Shown here piece after piece: positions 53,061 to 63,229 of a DNA stretch of 64,000 nucleotides (position 1 is its first letter; the number at the start of each line of letters is the position of its first letter). Position numbers and translations under genes: made by a program. Under the pieces are notes generated by a model that made no database searches, had not been told where the DNA came from, and worked only from the letters and a program-made list of their open reading frames with translations. This DNA comes from Candidatus Aristotella avistercoris (lineage in GTDB: Bacteria > Bacillota > Clostridia > Oscillospirales > Ruminococcaceae), in contig CAJFOV010000046.1 of the NCBI GenBank assembly GCA_904397835.1, forward strand, positions 1 to 64,000, read 5' to 3'.

Positions 53061-53786
53061 ATGAGCCGCACTGCGATGGTATCCGACCAGGTGCTCCAGC
53101 GCCTGGAGGAGATGATCTACCGCCACAGGCCGGGGGAGAAGCTGCCCACCGAGCTGCAGCTGGCACAACAGCTGGGGGTGGGCCGCTCCACCGTGCGGGA
53201 GTGCCTGAAGGCCCTCTCCGCAAAAAAAATCATTGAGCGCCGCCCGGACGGCACCTATGTGACGGACCAGCTCCAGGACTGTCTGGCAGACCCGCTGAAC
53301 CTGATGGTCAACATGGAGATTGGCCGGGTGGAGGATCTGGTGGAACTGCGGGAGGTGTTGGAGGTGGCGGCAGCCCGCTTGGCCGCCCACCGGGCCAGCC
53401 AGGAGGATCTGATGGAGCTGGAGCGGACCAACTGGCTCATGCAGCGCCCCGGCATCACCATGGATGAGATGCAGCAGCAGGACATCGCCTTCCACACCGC
53501 CATGGCCAGGGCATCAGGGAATCCGGTGCTGCTGGATCTGTTGGGGGCGGTGCGCCAGGTGGTGGCAAACCATGTGGAGGACCTGCAGGCCATCCAACCG
53601 GTACAGCCTGAATCGGTGCAGATGCACCAGGGGTTGATCCAGGCCATCCAGCAGCGGGACGGGGACCTGGCCGCCCAGCGGATGCAGGCGTACATGGCCC
53701 TCTCCCGGCGGGGGATGCGGGGGCTGCCCGACCCCACCGAGGAACAAAAAAACCAGTGCGCAGAAGAGAGGAGCGAACAACCATGA
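53061..53786 (+). CDS. GntR-family regulator, FadR/FCD subfamily
   Basis: 241 residues. Winged HTH at 5-70 (VLQRLEEMIYRHRPGEKLPTELQLAQQLGVGRSTVRECLKAL), followed by the all-helical FCD domain with DxxFH-type metal-site residues (QQDIAFHTAMARASGN). FCD domains bind carboxylate or amino-acid-derived ligands. The ATG follows GGGAGGCAACC. The stop overlaps the cysteine desulfidase start by 4 bases, so the regulator is co-translated with the pathway it most likely controls. Confidence 0.93.
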   Translation: MSRTAMVSDQVLQRLEEMIYRHRPGEKLPTELQLAQQLGVGRSTVRECLKALSAKKIIERRPDGTYVTDQLQDCLADPLNLMVNMEIGRVEDLVELREVLEVAAARLAAHRASQEDLMELERTNWLMQRPGITMDEMQQQDIAFHTAMARASGNPVLLDLLGAVRQVVANHVEDLQAIQPVQPESVQMHQGLIQAIQQRDGDLAAQRMQAYMALSRRGMRGLPDPTEEQKNQCAEERSEQP

Positions 53787-55084
53787 AACAGGAACTGTAT
53801 GACATTTTGCGTGGAGAGGTCAAACCCGCCCTGGGCTGCACGGGCCCCATTGGCATCTGCTATGCGGCGGCTCAGGCCAAGGCGGCTGTGGGAGGCACGG
53901 TGCGCAGCATCACTGCCAGGATGGACTGGGGCATGAGCGCCAAGTGCGACGACGTGGGTTTCCCTGGCACCGAATACCTGGGGGTGGAGATGGCCCTGGC
54001 CCTGGGCGCCGTCTGCGGGGATCCCAAGGCCGGGCTGGAGGTGCTCCACACCGTCACGCCGGAGGGGGAGCGTGAGGCCCGGGCTGTGGCCAAGGACCAT
54101 GTGACCGTGCTGCCCCAGTGGCAGCGGGACAATTTGGACATCTACCTGGATGTGACCGTGGAGACGGATCAGGGCACCGGCCGGGCTGTGGTGGCCCACC
54201 GGAGCGACGGCCTGGTGTACCAGGAGGCCAATGGCCAGGTGATCTTTGGTTCCCTGGAGGCCATTCAGGATGTGCGGGTGCCAGAGAGCCCCATCAAAAA
54301 GTACACCGTCAAGGACTGCTTTGAATTGGCATCCACCTGCCCCCTGGAGCAGCTGGACTTTCTGCGCCAGGCCCGGGATTACAACCTGGCCCTGGCCAAT
54401 GAGACCCTCCAAAAGAATTTGGGGGCGGGCATCGGTGCGGGGATCTACCGCATGGCGGGCAAGGATCCGGCGGGCCGGGCCAAGGGCCTTGCAGCCGCCG
54501 GATGTGAGGCCCGCATGTCCGGGGTAAATCTGCCCGCCATGAGCCTTGCCAACAAGGGCAACGTGGGCATTGCGGCCTCTCTGCCCCTGGTGAGCCTGGC
54601 CATGGATGAGGACCTGCCGGAGGAGCGGCTGCTGCGGGCCATGGCCCTGAGCTATCTGGTGGCCATCATGGTCATCCACCGCATCGGCAAGTCCCCGGCC
54701 CTCTGCTCCTGCATGGTGGCCGCCTCCCTGGGGGTGGCAGCTGGAACGGTGCTCCTGAAGGGCGGCACCGAGGCCCAGGCGGAGACCGCCATGCAGAATA
54801 TGGTGCCCAACGTCTTTGGCGTGGTGTGCGACGGGGCAAAACTGGCCTGCGCCCTGCGTATGGCCTCCTCCACGGGGGTGGCTTTGGACGCGGCCAATCT
54901 GGCCCTGGCCGGGGTGCGTATTGCCAACAACCAGGGGGTTCTCTGCCAGACGGCCGATGAGACCATTGACTTTTTGGGCTGGATGGGCCTGCACGGTATG
55001 GTAGAGAGCGACCGGGCGCTGAGCCGGAGCATCTTCCAAAAGCGGGTTCCCCTGCGCCGTTTCCAGGAGGCCCAGCTCCAGTAG
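53783..55084 (+). CDS. cyuA: L-cysteine desulfidase (CyuA/YhaM family)
   Basis: 433 residues. Enzymes of this family split L-cysteine to pyruvate, ammonia and hydrogen sulfide using an oxygen-sensitive 4Fe-4S cluster. Candidate cluster ligands are present: Cys19 in ALGCTGP, Cys308/310 in CSC, Cys349 in VVCDG and Cys356. The family motif CTGPIGICYAAA is intact. The start overlaps gntR (ATGA). Some members of this family may act on serine or other thiols, so the substrate is inferred. No cysteine transporter (cyuP) is next to it; instead an opine dehydrogenase follows. Confidence 0.87.
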   Translation: MKQELYDILRGEVKPALGCTGPIGICYAAAQAKAAVGGTVRSITARMDWGMSAKCDDVGFPGTEYLGVEMALALGAVCGDPKAGLEVLHTVTPEGEREARAVAKDHVTVLPQWQRDNLDIYLDVTVETDQGTGRAVVAHRSDGLVYQEANGQVIFGSLEAIQDVRVPESPIKKYTVKDCFELASTCPLEQLDFLRQARDYNLALANETLQKNLGAGIGAGIYRMAGKDPAGRAKGLAAAGCEARMSGVNLPAMSLANKGNVGIAASLPLVSLAMDEDLPEERLLRAMALSYLVAIMVIHRIGKSPALCSCMVAASLGVAAGTVLLKGGTEAQAETAMQNMVPNVFGVVCDGAKLACALRMASSTGVALDAANLALAGVRIANNQGVLCQTADETIDFLGWMGLHGMVESDRALSRSIFQKRVPLRRFQEAQLQ

Positions 55085-55101
55085 GAACGCTGTGACGATT
55101 G

Positions 55102-55141
55102 GGGCGGAGCTCTCCAGCAAATTTGCCGGGGAGCTCCGCCC
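55102..55141 (+). other. Intercistronic hairpin
   Basis: GGGCGGAGCTC (55102-55112) pairs perfectly with GAGCTCCGCCC (55131-55141) across an 18-base loop. No T run follows. It lies between cyuA and the opine dehydrogenase and may protect or partly terminate the message. Confidence 0.6.
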
Positions 55142-55187
55142 ATGAAAATGAGAGGACTTTTACGCCCATCAAAAAAGGAGGAGCAGA

Positions 55188-56255
55188 ATGAAACAGGTGG
55201 CCATTTTGGGCTGCGGCCCCACGGGAATGGCGGTGGCGGCCCAGCTGACGATCGATGGGGCGCAGGTGTCCCTCTGCGACACCCAGGATTTTTCCCAGCG
55301 GATGGAGGAGATCCGCAGTGCCGGCGGCATCACCCTGGAGGATGACAGGGGCCAGGTGCGCACCGCCATGCCCCAGGTGCTGACCAACGATTTTGCCCAG
55401 GCCCTGCAGGGGGCGGAACAGGTGGTGATCTGTGTGCCTGCCCACCGCCAGGAGGAGATGGGCGAGGCGCTGCTCCCCCACCTGCGCCGGGGGATGGCAG
55501 TGCTTTTGAGCCCGGGGAACCTGGGATCCATCCTTCTGCGCCGCCAGTGGAACCGGGCAAATGCCGGAGAGGGGGTTCTGCTGGGAGAGCTGGCCAGCAA
55601 TCTGTGGACCTGCCGGGCAGATGGCCCGGCCAAGGTCAAGGTGGTGGGTGGTCTTGGCAGCCCCAAGCGGGTCTGCGCCCTGCCGGCCTCGGAGACGCCC
55701 CAACTACAGCGGGCCTTTGAGGGCCTCTTCTCCCTCACAGAGGCCACCAATCTGTTGGAGGGGGTGCTCAACTCCCCCAATGTGGTGCTGCATCTGGCCG
55801 GGACGTTGCTCAACACTGCCCGGGTGGAGCAGCGGGGGGCGGCGTTCGCCCTCTTCCGGGAGGGGCTGAGCCCGGCAGTGCTCCGGTGCGGCCAGCAGGT
55901 TCAGGAGGAGCGGGAGGCCGTTCTGCAGACCCTGGGGCTGCAGATCTATGGCAGCACCATGGATCACATCCGCAAGGTCTACTGCTATGACCAGTACCCG
56001 GAGCTGGAGACCTTCCGCGGCCTGAGCGGGCCGGACAGCCTGACCCACCGCTACATCCGGGAGGACGCCAGCTGCGGTGTGGCGCTGCTGGTCTCCCTGG
56101 GCAAGGCCTATGGGGTGCCAGTCCCCATGAGCGAGACCCTGCTGCGTCTGGCGGGCCTGCTCAACGGTGTGGACTACCTGACAGAGGGACGGACCCTGGA
56201 GAACCTGGGCCTGGCCGGCTTGACGGTGGAACAGCTGCGGGAAAAGTTGGCCTGA
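55188..56255 (+). CDS. NAD(P)-dependent octopine/nopaline-type opine dehydrogenase
   Basis: 355 residues. Opine dehydrogenases reversibly join an amino acid and a 2-oxo acid by reductive condensation. N-terminal Rossmann domain with VAILGCGPTGMAVAAQL and the LCD strand end; the C-terminal helical octopine-dehydrogenase domain has LLEGVLNSPNVVLHLAGTLLN (the N-x-x-x-H pattern), and the catalytic-dyad-like His/Asp late in SLTHRYIREDASCGVALL. AAAAAAGGAGGAGCAGA precedes the ATG. The neighbouring cysteine desulfidase makes pyruvate, a usual opine dehydrogenase partner. Confidence 0.88.
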   Translation: MKQVAILGCGPTGMAVAAQLTIDGAQVSLCDTQDFSQRMEEIRSAGGITLEDDRGQVRTAMPQVLTNDFAQALQGAEQVVICVPAHRQEEMGEALLPHLRRGMAVLLSPGNLGSILLRRQWNRANAGEGVLLGELASNLWTCRADGPAKVKVVGGLGSPKRVCALPASETPQLQRAFEGLFSLTEATNLLEGVLNSPNVVLHLAGTLLNTARVEQRGAAFALFREGLSPAVLRCGQQVQEEREAVLQTLGLQIYGSTMDHIRKVYCYDQYPELETFRGLSGPDSLTHRYIREDASCGVALLVSLGKAYGVPVPMSETLLRLAGLLNGVDYLTEGRTLENLGLAGLTVEQLREKLA

Positions 56256-56373
56256 TCTTGAACATCAAAGGGGCTGGACAGAGCCAAGGATAAATTTTGC
56301 CCAGCATTGATAGAGTGAAACCTGTCCCATGGGCGGCAGCGCAGCGGCCAAGAAGAACGGAGGACGGAGAAAG

Positions 56374-57699
56374 ATGAATCAAGCGATTGCACGTTGGTAC
56401 GAGGAGAACAGTCAGTGGGTGGCAGAGCTGTCCCAAAAACTTTGGAGCCACCCGGAGCTGGCCATGGAAGAGGCCTATGCCTGCCAGACGGTGGCCCAGT
56501 GGATGGAGGAGCAGGGATTCCAGGTCCGGACCTTTCCCGTAAAGGAGGGTCTGCAGGCCCCCAATGTGGTGCAGGCCCGCTGGGGCAGCGGCAAGCCGGT
56601 CATCGGCATCATCGGGGAGTATGACGCGCTGGCGGACCTGGGGCAGGAAGCGGTGCCCCACCCTGCCCCGATTCAGGGCCCGGGTCATGGCTGCGGCCAC
56701 AACCTGATGGGCTCCGGCTGTGCCGCCGCCGCTGCCGCCCTAAAGGCGGCCATGGAGGCGGAGCAGCTGCCGGGTACCGTGGTCTATTTGGCCTGTCCCG
56801 CCGAGGAGACGCTGGAGGGCAAAGGCTATATGGATGCACAGGGCCTGTTTGACGAGCTGGACGTGGCCCTGGCCTGGCACCCCTTGGGTGGGGAACCCAT
56901 GGTGGTGGAGTTCAGCTTTATGGCCACCAACAACTATACTTTTGAATTTTTTGGCAAGACCGCTCAGGCGGGCGCCATTCCCTGGGAGGGCCGCAGCGCC
57001 CTGGACGCCGCGGAGCTCATGAACATTGGCGTTCAGTACCTGCGGGAACATGTCAAAGATGGGGTGCGTATGCACTATGGGTATCTGTCTGCCCCGTCAG
57101 CGGCCAATATTGTGCCGGGTTACGCGGCCCTCAACTACTATGTGCGGGCTCACACCAGCCAGGACTCCCTGGATGCCCTGGCGCGCATCCAGGATATTGC
57201 TTTGGGGGCGGCCAAGATGACTGGTACCAGGGTGGAGTGGAAGAAGGTCTCCTCCACCGGAGAAAGTAAGGTCAACCACACCCTCAACCGCCTGTTGTAT
57301 GCCTCCTATGAGCAGGTGCCGCCCATCCAGTATACAGAGGAGGAAAAACGATTTGCCCACGTCCTCTATGAGGAGGTGACAGGGCAGGCCCCCCAGGTGC
57401 CCGATGGGGCGCTGCTGCCGGTGAAGCTCACCGCCCCCACGGGACAGGTGGTGCCAGGGGCTGGATCCAGCGATTTGACCTATGTGATGCACCGGGTGCC
57501 CACCGCTTGGATCTTTGGATACGGCAATGTCTTGGGAATGCCCGGCCATCACTGGGCACAGACGGCCACGGCAGGTATGAGCATCGGCCAGAGGGGTGCC
57601 CTCTATGCCGGCAAGATTTTGGCCCAGTGCGGGTATAATCTGCTGAAGAATCCCCAACAGATTCAGGCCTGTTGGGAGGAGTTCCGGCGCCAGAAATAA
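56374..57699 (+). CDS. M20-family amidohydrolase (AbgB-like)
   Basis: 441 residues. Zinc-dependent deacylase/aminoacylase. Metal and catalytic motifs: GPGHGCGHNLMGSG, CPAEETLEGKGYM (general-base Glu), LAWHPLGG and the late MPGHHWAQTA; the lid domain begins near TNNYTFEFFGKTAQAG. It is closest in style to p-aminobenzoyl-glutamate hydrolase subunit B, but AbgA is absent. It probably removes an N-acyl or N-carboxyalkyl group from an amino acid. The ATG at 56374 follows CGGAGGACGGAG. Last gene of the gntR-cyuA operon. Confidence 0.88.
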   Translation: MNQAIARWYEENSQWVAELSQKLWSHPELAMEEAYACQTVAQWMEEQGFQVRTFPVKEGLQAPNVVQARWGSGKPVIGIIGEYDALADLGQEAVPHPAPIQGPGHGCGHNLMGSGCAAAAAALKAAMEAEQLPGTVVYLACPAEETLEGKGYMDAQGLFDELDVALAWHPLGGEPMVVEFSFMATNNYTFEFFGKTAQAGAIPWEGRSALDAAELMNIGVQYLREHVKDGVRMHYGYLSAPSAANIVPGYAALNYYVRAHTSQDSLDALARIQDIALGAAKMTGTRVEWKKVSSTGESKVNHTLNRLLYASYEQVPPIQYTEEEKRFAHVLYEEVTGQAPQVPDGALLPVKLTAPTGQVVPGAGSSDLTYVMHRVPTAWIFGYGNVLGMPGHHWAQTATAGMSIGQRGALYAGKILAQCGYNLLKNPQQIQACWEEFRRQK

Positions 57700-57716
57700 C
57701 AATTATTCAATGTGTG

Positions 57717-57757
57717 AAAAGGCCGCCCAAGGTTTCTGAACCTGGGCGGCCTTTTGG
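57717..57757 (+). terminator. Terminator after the gntR-cyuA operon
   Basis: AAAAGGCCGCCCA-AGGTT pairs with AACC-TGGGCGGCCTTTT, 18 bases after the M20 stop. Confidence 0.9.
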
Positions 57758-57869
57758 GCAGTATTGCTGTAGGATATACAAAGAAAGCAGGACTCTGCGG
57801 CGCTTGGAAGAGGCGGGCCCCCTCCCGAAACAGTGCAGCGGGAACGGGAATGCCCTCGCCATCCCTCGT

Positions 57870-59003
57870 CTAGTCGTTGGGAAGAATACCGGGTAGCTCA
57901 CAGAGGAGCACATGAAAGGAGGAAAATCGATCTTTCAAATAGGAGACCGGATCCGAGGCCAGGGAGAGAGGCCCCTGGGGCGGCTCCAACAGGGGAAGGG
58001 AGATGGTCACCCGGGTGCCGTTGTCCGGTTGGGATTCCAACAGCAGGGTGCCGTGGTGGGCAGAAACAATGGACTTTGCGTTGGTGAGCCCCAGGCCCAC
58101 GCCGCTATAGAACTCTCCCCGGGGATGGTAGGAAAAATAGGGGTCACACACCCGGCTCAGGTACTCCGGTGGGATGCCCCAGCCGTTGTCCGCCAGGGTC
58201 AGCAGCACAGCCTCCCCGGAGGCCCTGAGGGTCAGATCCAGCCGGGGATGATCCCCATTGTATTTTAGGCTGTTGCCCACCAGATTCAGCAGGGCGTTGG
58301 TCAGATACTTTTCATCGGCCAGCACACACAGGTCCGGTTCCACCTGGTGGCACAGGGTCAGCTCCGGCAGGGTGCTCTGAAGGGCCCCGCACAGCACCAG
58401 CACCAGGGCGGAGAGATCCAGTGGCTCCAGGTGCAGGGGGGAGGTGTCGGTGAAAAAGCGGGCGAAGTCCGACAGATTCACACAGGTGCGCAGCAGCTGG
58501 TAGGAGCTCTGGTTGATGATGTTCAGATAGGGCAGCAGCGGCTCCAGGGCGGAGGGGGGGATCTGTCGCTTGAGGGAGAAGAGGGCCCCAAAGATGGAGG
58601 AGATCTGGGCCCTGTTCTGGTCCGACAGAAGGCTCATGGGCTTGCCCTCCTGGGAGGGAAAGGGGGCGGGCAGTTGGGCGTCTGTGAGCAGGTGCAGGAG
58701 GAAATAGCGGTTGGGTCCCTCCTCCACCGTCAACAGGTTCAGCTGGAGGTTGGCCAGAGGCATGGTGAGGGGGAAGTTGTTCACCGTCCCACCCTGTTGG
58801 TCCGTCAGGCGCAACAGGGCCTCGCAGTCCTGGGAATTTAGAATTTTCCAAAGGCTGCGCTCCTGATCCAGGGCAGGGAACAGGACCCGGGCCGGCTGGT
58901 TGGCCCACACCAGCCCCAGGCCAGTATCGCACAGCAGGAAGGGGGCCTGCTGTTTGGCCAGTTGGCGCTCCAGTATGGTGAGAAAATTGTCTGATTCGCG
59001 CAT
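57870..59003 (-). CDS. Histidine-kinase-like ATPase lacking the phosphoacceptor histidine
   Basis: 377 residues. A PAS-like sensing part (about 8-105) is followed by a dimerisation-like helix and a HATPase_c domain with N box NALLNLVGNSLKYNG (about 236-250), G1 DNGWGIP (272-278) and G2 GVGLGLTNAK (301-310). In the helix where kinases carry the H box (about 126-147, SDQNRAQISSIFGALFSL) there is no His. It has no membrane segment, and no response regulator is adjacent. GGAGGACGTTGACC precedes the ATG. It may be a regulatory ATPase, a phosphatase, or a kinase with an unusual acceptor. Confidence 0.82.
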   Translation of the reverse strand: MRESDNFLTILERQLAKQQAPFLLCDTGLGLVWANQPARVLFPALDQERSLWKILNSQDCEALLRLTDQQGGTVNNFPLTMPLANLQLNLLTVEEGPNRYFLLHLLTDAQLPAPFPSQEGKPMSLLSDQNRAQISSIFGALFSLKRQIPPSALEPLLPYLNIINQSSYQLLRTCVNLSDFARFFTDTSPLHLEPLDLSALVLVLCGALQSTLPELTLCHQVEPDLCVLADEKYLTNALLNLVGNSLKYNGDHPRLDLTLRASGEAVLLTLADNGWGIPPEYLSRVCDPYFSYHPRGEFYSGVGLGLTNAKSIVSAHHGTLLLESQPDNGTRVTISLPLLEPPQGPLSLASDPVSYLKDRFSSFHVLLCELPGILPND

Positions 59004-59219
59004 GGTCAACGTCCTCCAAATTGTGGCCCCCTCAGGGGATGGTTCCTTCAGTATACTACACAACACCCAAAAAGGGAAGAAAAGCTTCTCATCCCACCCG
59101 GCGGGACAATGTTCAATCAGCCCAAATCACCGGATGGGAAGATGGGCAAACTGGACGAAATAGGGAAAATTTGTTATTCTTTTGTCAATCTTATTGTATT
59201 ATTTTACGAAATGGAGTAG

Positions 59220-60284
<1,065 letters not shown>

Positions 60285-60290
60285 CATTTG

Positions 60291-60326
60291 AAAAGCCGCT
60301 GTCCCACCGGGACAGCGGCTTTTTGT
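60291..60326. terminator. Bidirectional terminator after gapA
   Basis: AAAAGCCGCTGTCCC pairs perfectly with GGGACAGCGGCTTTT around ACC, with T runs on both strands. It serves gapA and the small membrane gene on the minus strand. Confidence 0.92.
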
Positions 60327-60397
60327 GTGATTGTGATTGAACCCAATAGGGAAAGCGGTCAAACGCCTCTTTCTTTTTCCCCCGAGGTTTGGGGTGG

Positions 60398-60556
60398 CTA
60401 TGGATCCTTTTTGTCCTCCAGTGCAGAGAGGATAAAATATCCCATGACACAGACGGCCACCAGGGAGGCCAGCCCCGGCCAGTTCAAAAGGGCCCCAAGG
60501 ACTCCCCCAATCAACAGGCTGACCACAAAAGTGATAACGCTGAGCTTAAATGCCAT
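60398..60556 (-). CDS. Small membrane protein, 52 residues
   Basis: Starts MAFKLSVITFVVSLLIGGVL and ends in SALEDKKDP. Two predicted membrane helices (about 4-24 and 29-45) are joined by a short NWPGL turn. The ATG is preceded by AGAGGTGAAGCAG, a good ribosome site, and GC-rich codon use matches the chromosome. Function unknown; small two-helix proteins often modulate larger membrane complexes. It reads toward gapA and shares its terminator. Confidence 0.72.
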   Translation of the reverse strand: MAFKLSVITFVVSLLIGGVLGALLNWPGLASLVAVCVMGYFILSALEDKKDP

Positions 60557-60568
60557 CTGCTTCACCTC

Positions 60569-60862
60569 TCATTGGATCGTAAGAGCCCTTGCAACATAAT
60601 TGCTGGTAACGGTTTCAAGCGGAACAGAGAATGTAGGGGTACCAGTTAAACCAATTGAAACACGGATATTACCCAGACCAAATGTCTTATGAGAATATCT
60701 TGCTTGAATATTTGCAAGTCCGCTTGTAATAACTGGATATCTTATGAATGTTTCAAAAACGACGTGCTTGCCGCCGTCCCCTAGACAATAACTACATTTG
60801 GAAGAAAGTTGAAACGCGGCCGAGATTTCGCATAAAAATGCTACAAACCCATGGAACAGAAG
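60569..60862 (-). pseudogene. Probable 3' remnant of an AT-rich gene
   Basis: Ninety-seven codons are open on the minus strand and end in TGA 12 bases before the small membrane gene, but no ATG, GTG or TTG lies in frame after the upstream stop at 60863-60865. The translated end (GLGNIRVSIGLTGTPTFSV, then PLETVTSNYVARALTIQ) looks like real beta-rich protein. Codon choice (AGA, ATA, TTA, CTT) is unlike the neighbours. It is best read as the tail of a decayed or truncated foreign gene; the family is not recognised. Confidence 0.45.
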
Positions 60863-61144
60863 TCAATCTTTTTTTATAATCTTCATTTTTTAAAAATTGA
60901 ACAATAATTTTAAACTTTTCAATTATAATATATAAAATATCTCAGAAAATGTCAAGTGGTTTTCAATTTATATTGCTTGTTATCATTTGTTTCATGTTTC
61001 GACAGAGGCCCTGTGTATACTGGATAACGGGCAATTGGAGGAGCTGTGGGCAGCAGTGCCGCAATTGGGAGCAAAAGATTGGGTATAGAGCACAAAATCC
61101 CCTGAAAATTCATCGTTTTATTTTGGAAAAGGCACAATCTTTTC
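60863..61144. other. AT-rich intergenic region
   Basis: Long A/T tracts around 60866-60950 contrast with the roughly 60 percent GC surroundings. Together with the remnant next to it, this marks a possible insertion or recombination scar. No complete gene was seen. Confidence 0.5.
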
Positions 61145-61173
61145 TTGAAAATACAGGGGACGGATGATAGAAT
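61145..61173 (+). promoter_or_regulatory. Promoter of glgB
   Basis: TTGAAA (61145-61150), a 17-base spacer and TAGAAT (61168-61173). A small hairpin ACGGC-CCTGT-GCCGT follows in the leader. Confidence 0.65.
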
Positions 61174-61227
61174 AAAGGAAAGAACGGCCCTGTGCCGTCC
61201 CGAAAGGTAGATTGGAGGGGGAAACAT

Positions 61228-63198
61228 ATGAGCCATCCAGGCACACGCCAGCAATTGGAACTGTTTCACAGGGAGATCTGCCCGCGGGCCTACGAACTGT
61301 TGGGGGCCCACCCGGCCAAACGGGGCAGGGGGCAGGGGTACCTGCTGCGCACTTGGGCCCCGCAGGCACAGGCGGTGTCAGTGGTGGGGGATTTTAACGG
61401 CTGGAACCCCAAAAAGAACCCCATGCGTCGGGTCACCGAGGGCGGAATTTGGGAGTGCTTTGTCTCCGGGGTCAAGGAGTATGACCTCTATAAGTTCTGC
61501 ATCCAGACTCAGGACGGCCGGCAGCTGCTCAAGGCGGATCCCTACGGCTACCATATGGAGTGCAGCGCCCAGGCGGCCAGCAAGTTCTATGACCTGTCCG
61601 GATACGAGTGGAAGGATGGGGACTACCTGGAAAAACGCCGGGGCCAGCTGGCCTACTCCAGCCCCATCAACATTTATGAGGTGCACCTGGGCTCCTGGCG
61701 GCGGTACCCTGACGGGAACTACTTCGACTACCGCAAGCTGGCCAAAGAGCTGGTGCCCTATGTAAAAAAGCTGGGCTACACCCACATTGAGCTCATGCCC
61801 GTGACAGAATACCCCTATGACGGCTCCTGGGGCTACCAGTGCATCGGCTACTTTGCCCCCACCAGCCGGTTTGGCACCCCCAAGGACTTTATGTACTTTG
61901 TGGACCAGTGCCACCGGGCGGGAATCGGGGTCATCCTGGATTGGGTGCCCGCCCATTTTCCCAAGGACGAGGCGGGGCTCTTTGAGTTTGACGGCACCTG
62001 CTGCTATGAGTATGCCGACCCTCAAAAGAAGGAGCACAGCCAGTGGGGCACCCGGGTCTTTGACTATGGCCGGCAGGAGGTCTGCAACTTCCTGATCTCC
62101 AGCGCCATGTTCTGGGTGGAACAGTACCACCTGGATGGCCTGCGCATGGATGCGGTGGCCAGCATGCTCTACCTGGACTACGGCCGCCAGGGTTGGGAAT
62201 GGAGCCCCAACGAAAAGGGCGGCAAGGAGAATCTGGAGGCGGTGGCCTTCATCCAGGCGCTCAACCGCCAGGTCCTCACGGACCATGGGGACATACTTAT
62301 GATTGCGGAGGAGTCCACCGCCTGGCCCCTGGTGACCAAGCCCACCTATGTGGGGGGGCTGGGCTTCAACTTCAAGTGGAACATGGGCTGGATGAACGAT
62401 ATGCTGGACTACTTCTCCCTGGACCCCTGGTTCCGGTCCTACAACCAGGATAAGCTGACCTTCAGCCTGTTTTACGCCTTTTCGGAGAACTTTATCCTGC
62501 CCATCTCCCACGACGAGGTGGTCCATGGCAAGTGCTCCCTGCTGGACAAAATGCCCGGCAGCTATGAGGAAAAGTTCGCCGGGGTGCGCCTGTTTTTGGG
62601 CTATATGATGAGCCACCCGGGCAAAAAGCTCCTCTTTATGGGCCAGGAATTTGGCCAGTTTATCGAATGGGACTATCAAAAAGGCTTGGATTGGCTCCTG
62701 CTGGGGTACGAGCGGCACAAACAGCTCCTGGAGTATGTCCGGCAGCTGAACCTCTTCTATCGCAAAAATGCCCCTCTGTGGCAGGTGGAGGACTCCTGGG
62801 ACGGCTTCCAGTGGATCGCCCATGACGACCATCAGCAGAGCGTCATCGCCTTTCTACGCATGGACGAGGAGGGCAAGGAACTGGTGGTTGTCTGCAACTT
62901 TACCCCTGTCCCAAGGGAGCAGTACCGCATTGGAGTGCCGGAGGCGAAGGCATACCGGGAGGCGTTCAACTCCGATGCCCCAGTCTTTGGCGGCGGTGGC
63001 CTTGGCAACGAGGGGCCCATCCCCTGTGAAAAAATCCCCATGCACGGGTTTGACCGGTCTATCCAGTTGACTCTTCCACCCCTGTCGGTGCTGTATCTGC
63101 GGCCGGTGGGACGCAAGAGCGTCCACCACAGCCACCGCACAGTGCAGAAAGTGGTCAAGCAGCTGGAGCAGCAGGCGGCCCGAGATCGGGAGAATTGA
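61228..63198 (+). CDS. glgB: 1,4-alpha-glucan branching enzyme
   Basis: 656 residues. Adds alpha-1,6 branches to glycogen. N-terminal CBM48 ([13 protein letters not shown]), then the GH13 barrel: [31 protein letters not shown], nucleophile Asp in [13 protein letters not shown], acid Glu in [11 protein letters not shown], and the third Asp in [10 protein letters not shown]. The start at 61228 has GGAGGGGGAAACAT before it. glgC follows after 31 bases, so the two form a glycogen operon continuing past the window. Confidence 0.96.
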   Translation: MSHPGTRQQLELFHREICPRAYELLGAHPAKRGRGQGYLLRTWAPQAQAVSVVGDFNGWNPKKNPMRRVTEGGIWECFVSGVKEYDLYKFCIQTQDGRQLLKADPYGYHMECSAQAASKFYDLSGYEWKDGDYLEKRRGQLAYSSPINIYEVHLGSWRRYPDGNYFDYRKLAKELVPYVKKLGYTHIELMPVTEYPYDGSWGYQCIGYFAPTSRFGTPKDFMYFVDQCHRAGIGVILDWVPAHFPKDEAGLFEFDGTCCYEYADPQKKEHSQWGTRVFDYGRQEVCNFLISSAMFWVEQYHLDGLRMDAVASMLYLDYGRQGWEWSPNEKGGKENLEAVAFIQALNRQVLTDHGDILMIAEESTAWPLVTKPTYVGGLGFNFKWNMGWMNDMLDYFSLDPWFRSYNQDKLTFSLFYAFSENFILPISHDEVVHGKCSLLDKMPGSYEEKFAGVRLFLGYMMSHPGKKLLFMGQEFGQFIEWDYQKGLDWLLLGYERHKQLLEYVRQLNLFYRKNAPLWQVEDSWDGFQWIAHDDHQQSVIAFLRMDEEGKELVVVCNFTPVPREQYRIGVPEAKAYREAFNSDAPVFGGGGLGNEGPIPCEKIPMHGFDRSIQLTLPPLSVLYLRPVGRKSVHHSHRTVQKVVKQLEQQAARDREN

Positions 63199-63229
63199 TC
63201 TTCTGCAAAGCCAGCGAGGAGGTTATAGC

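Noticed and set aside
60952..61311. 119-codon minus-strand frame spanning the glgB start
   Set aside because: It overlaps the glgB promoter and the start of a certain gene, with no ribosome site or protein-like pattern.
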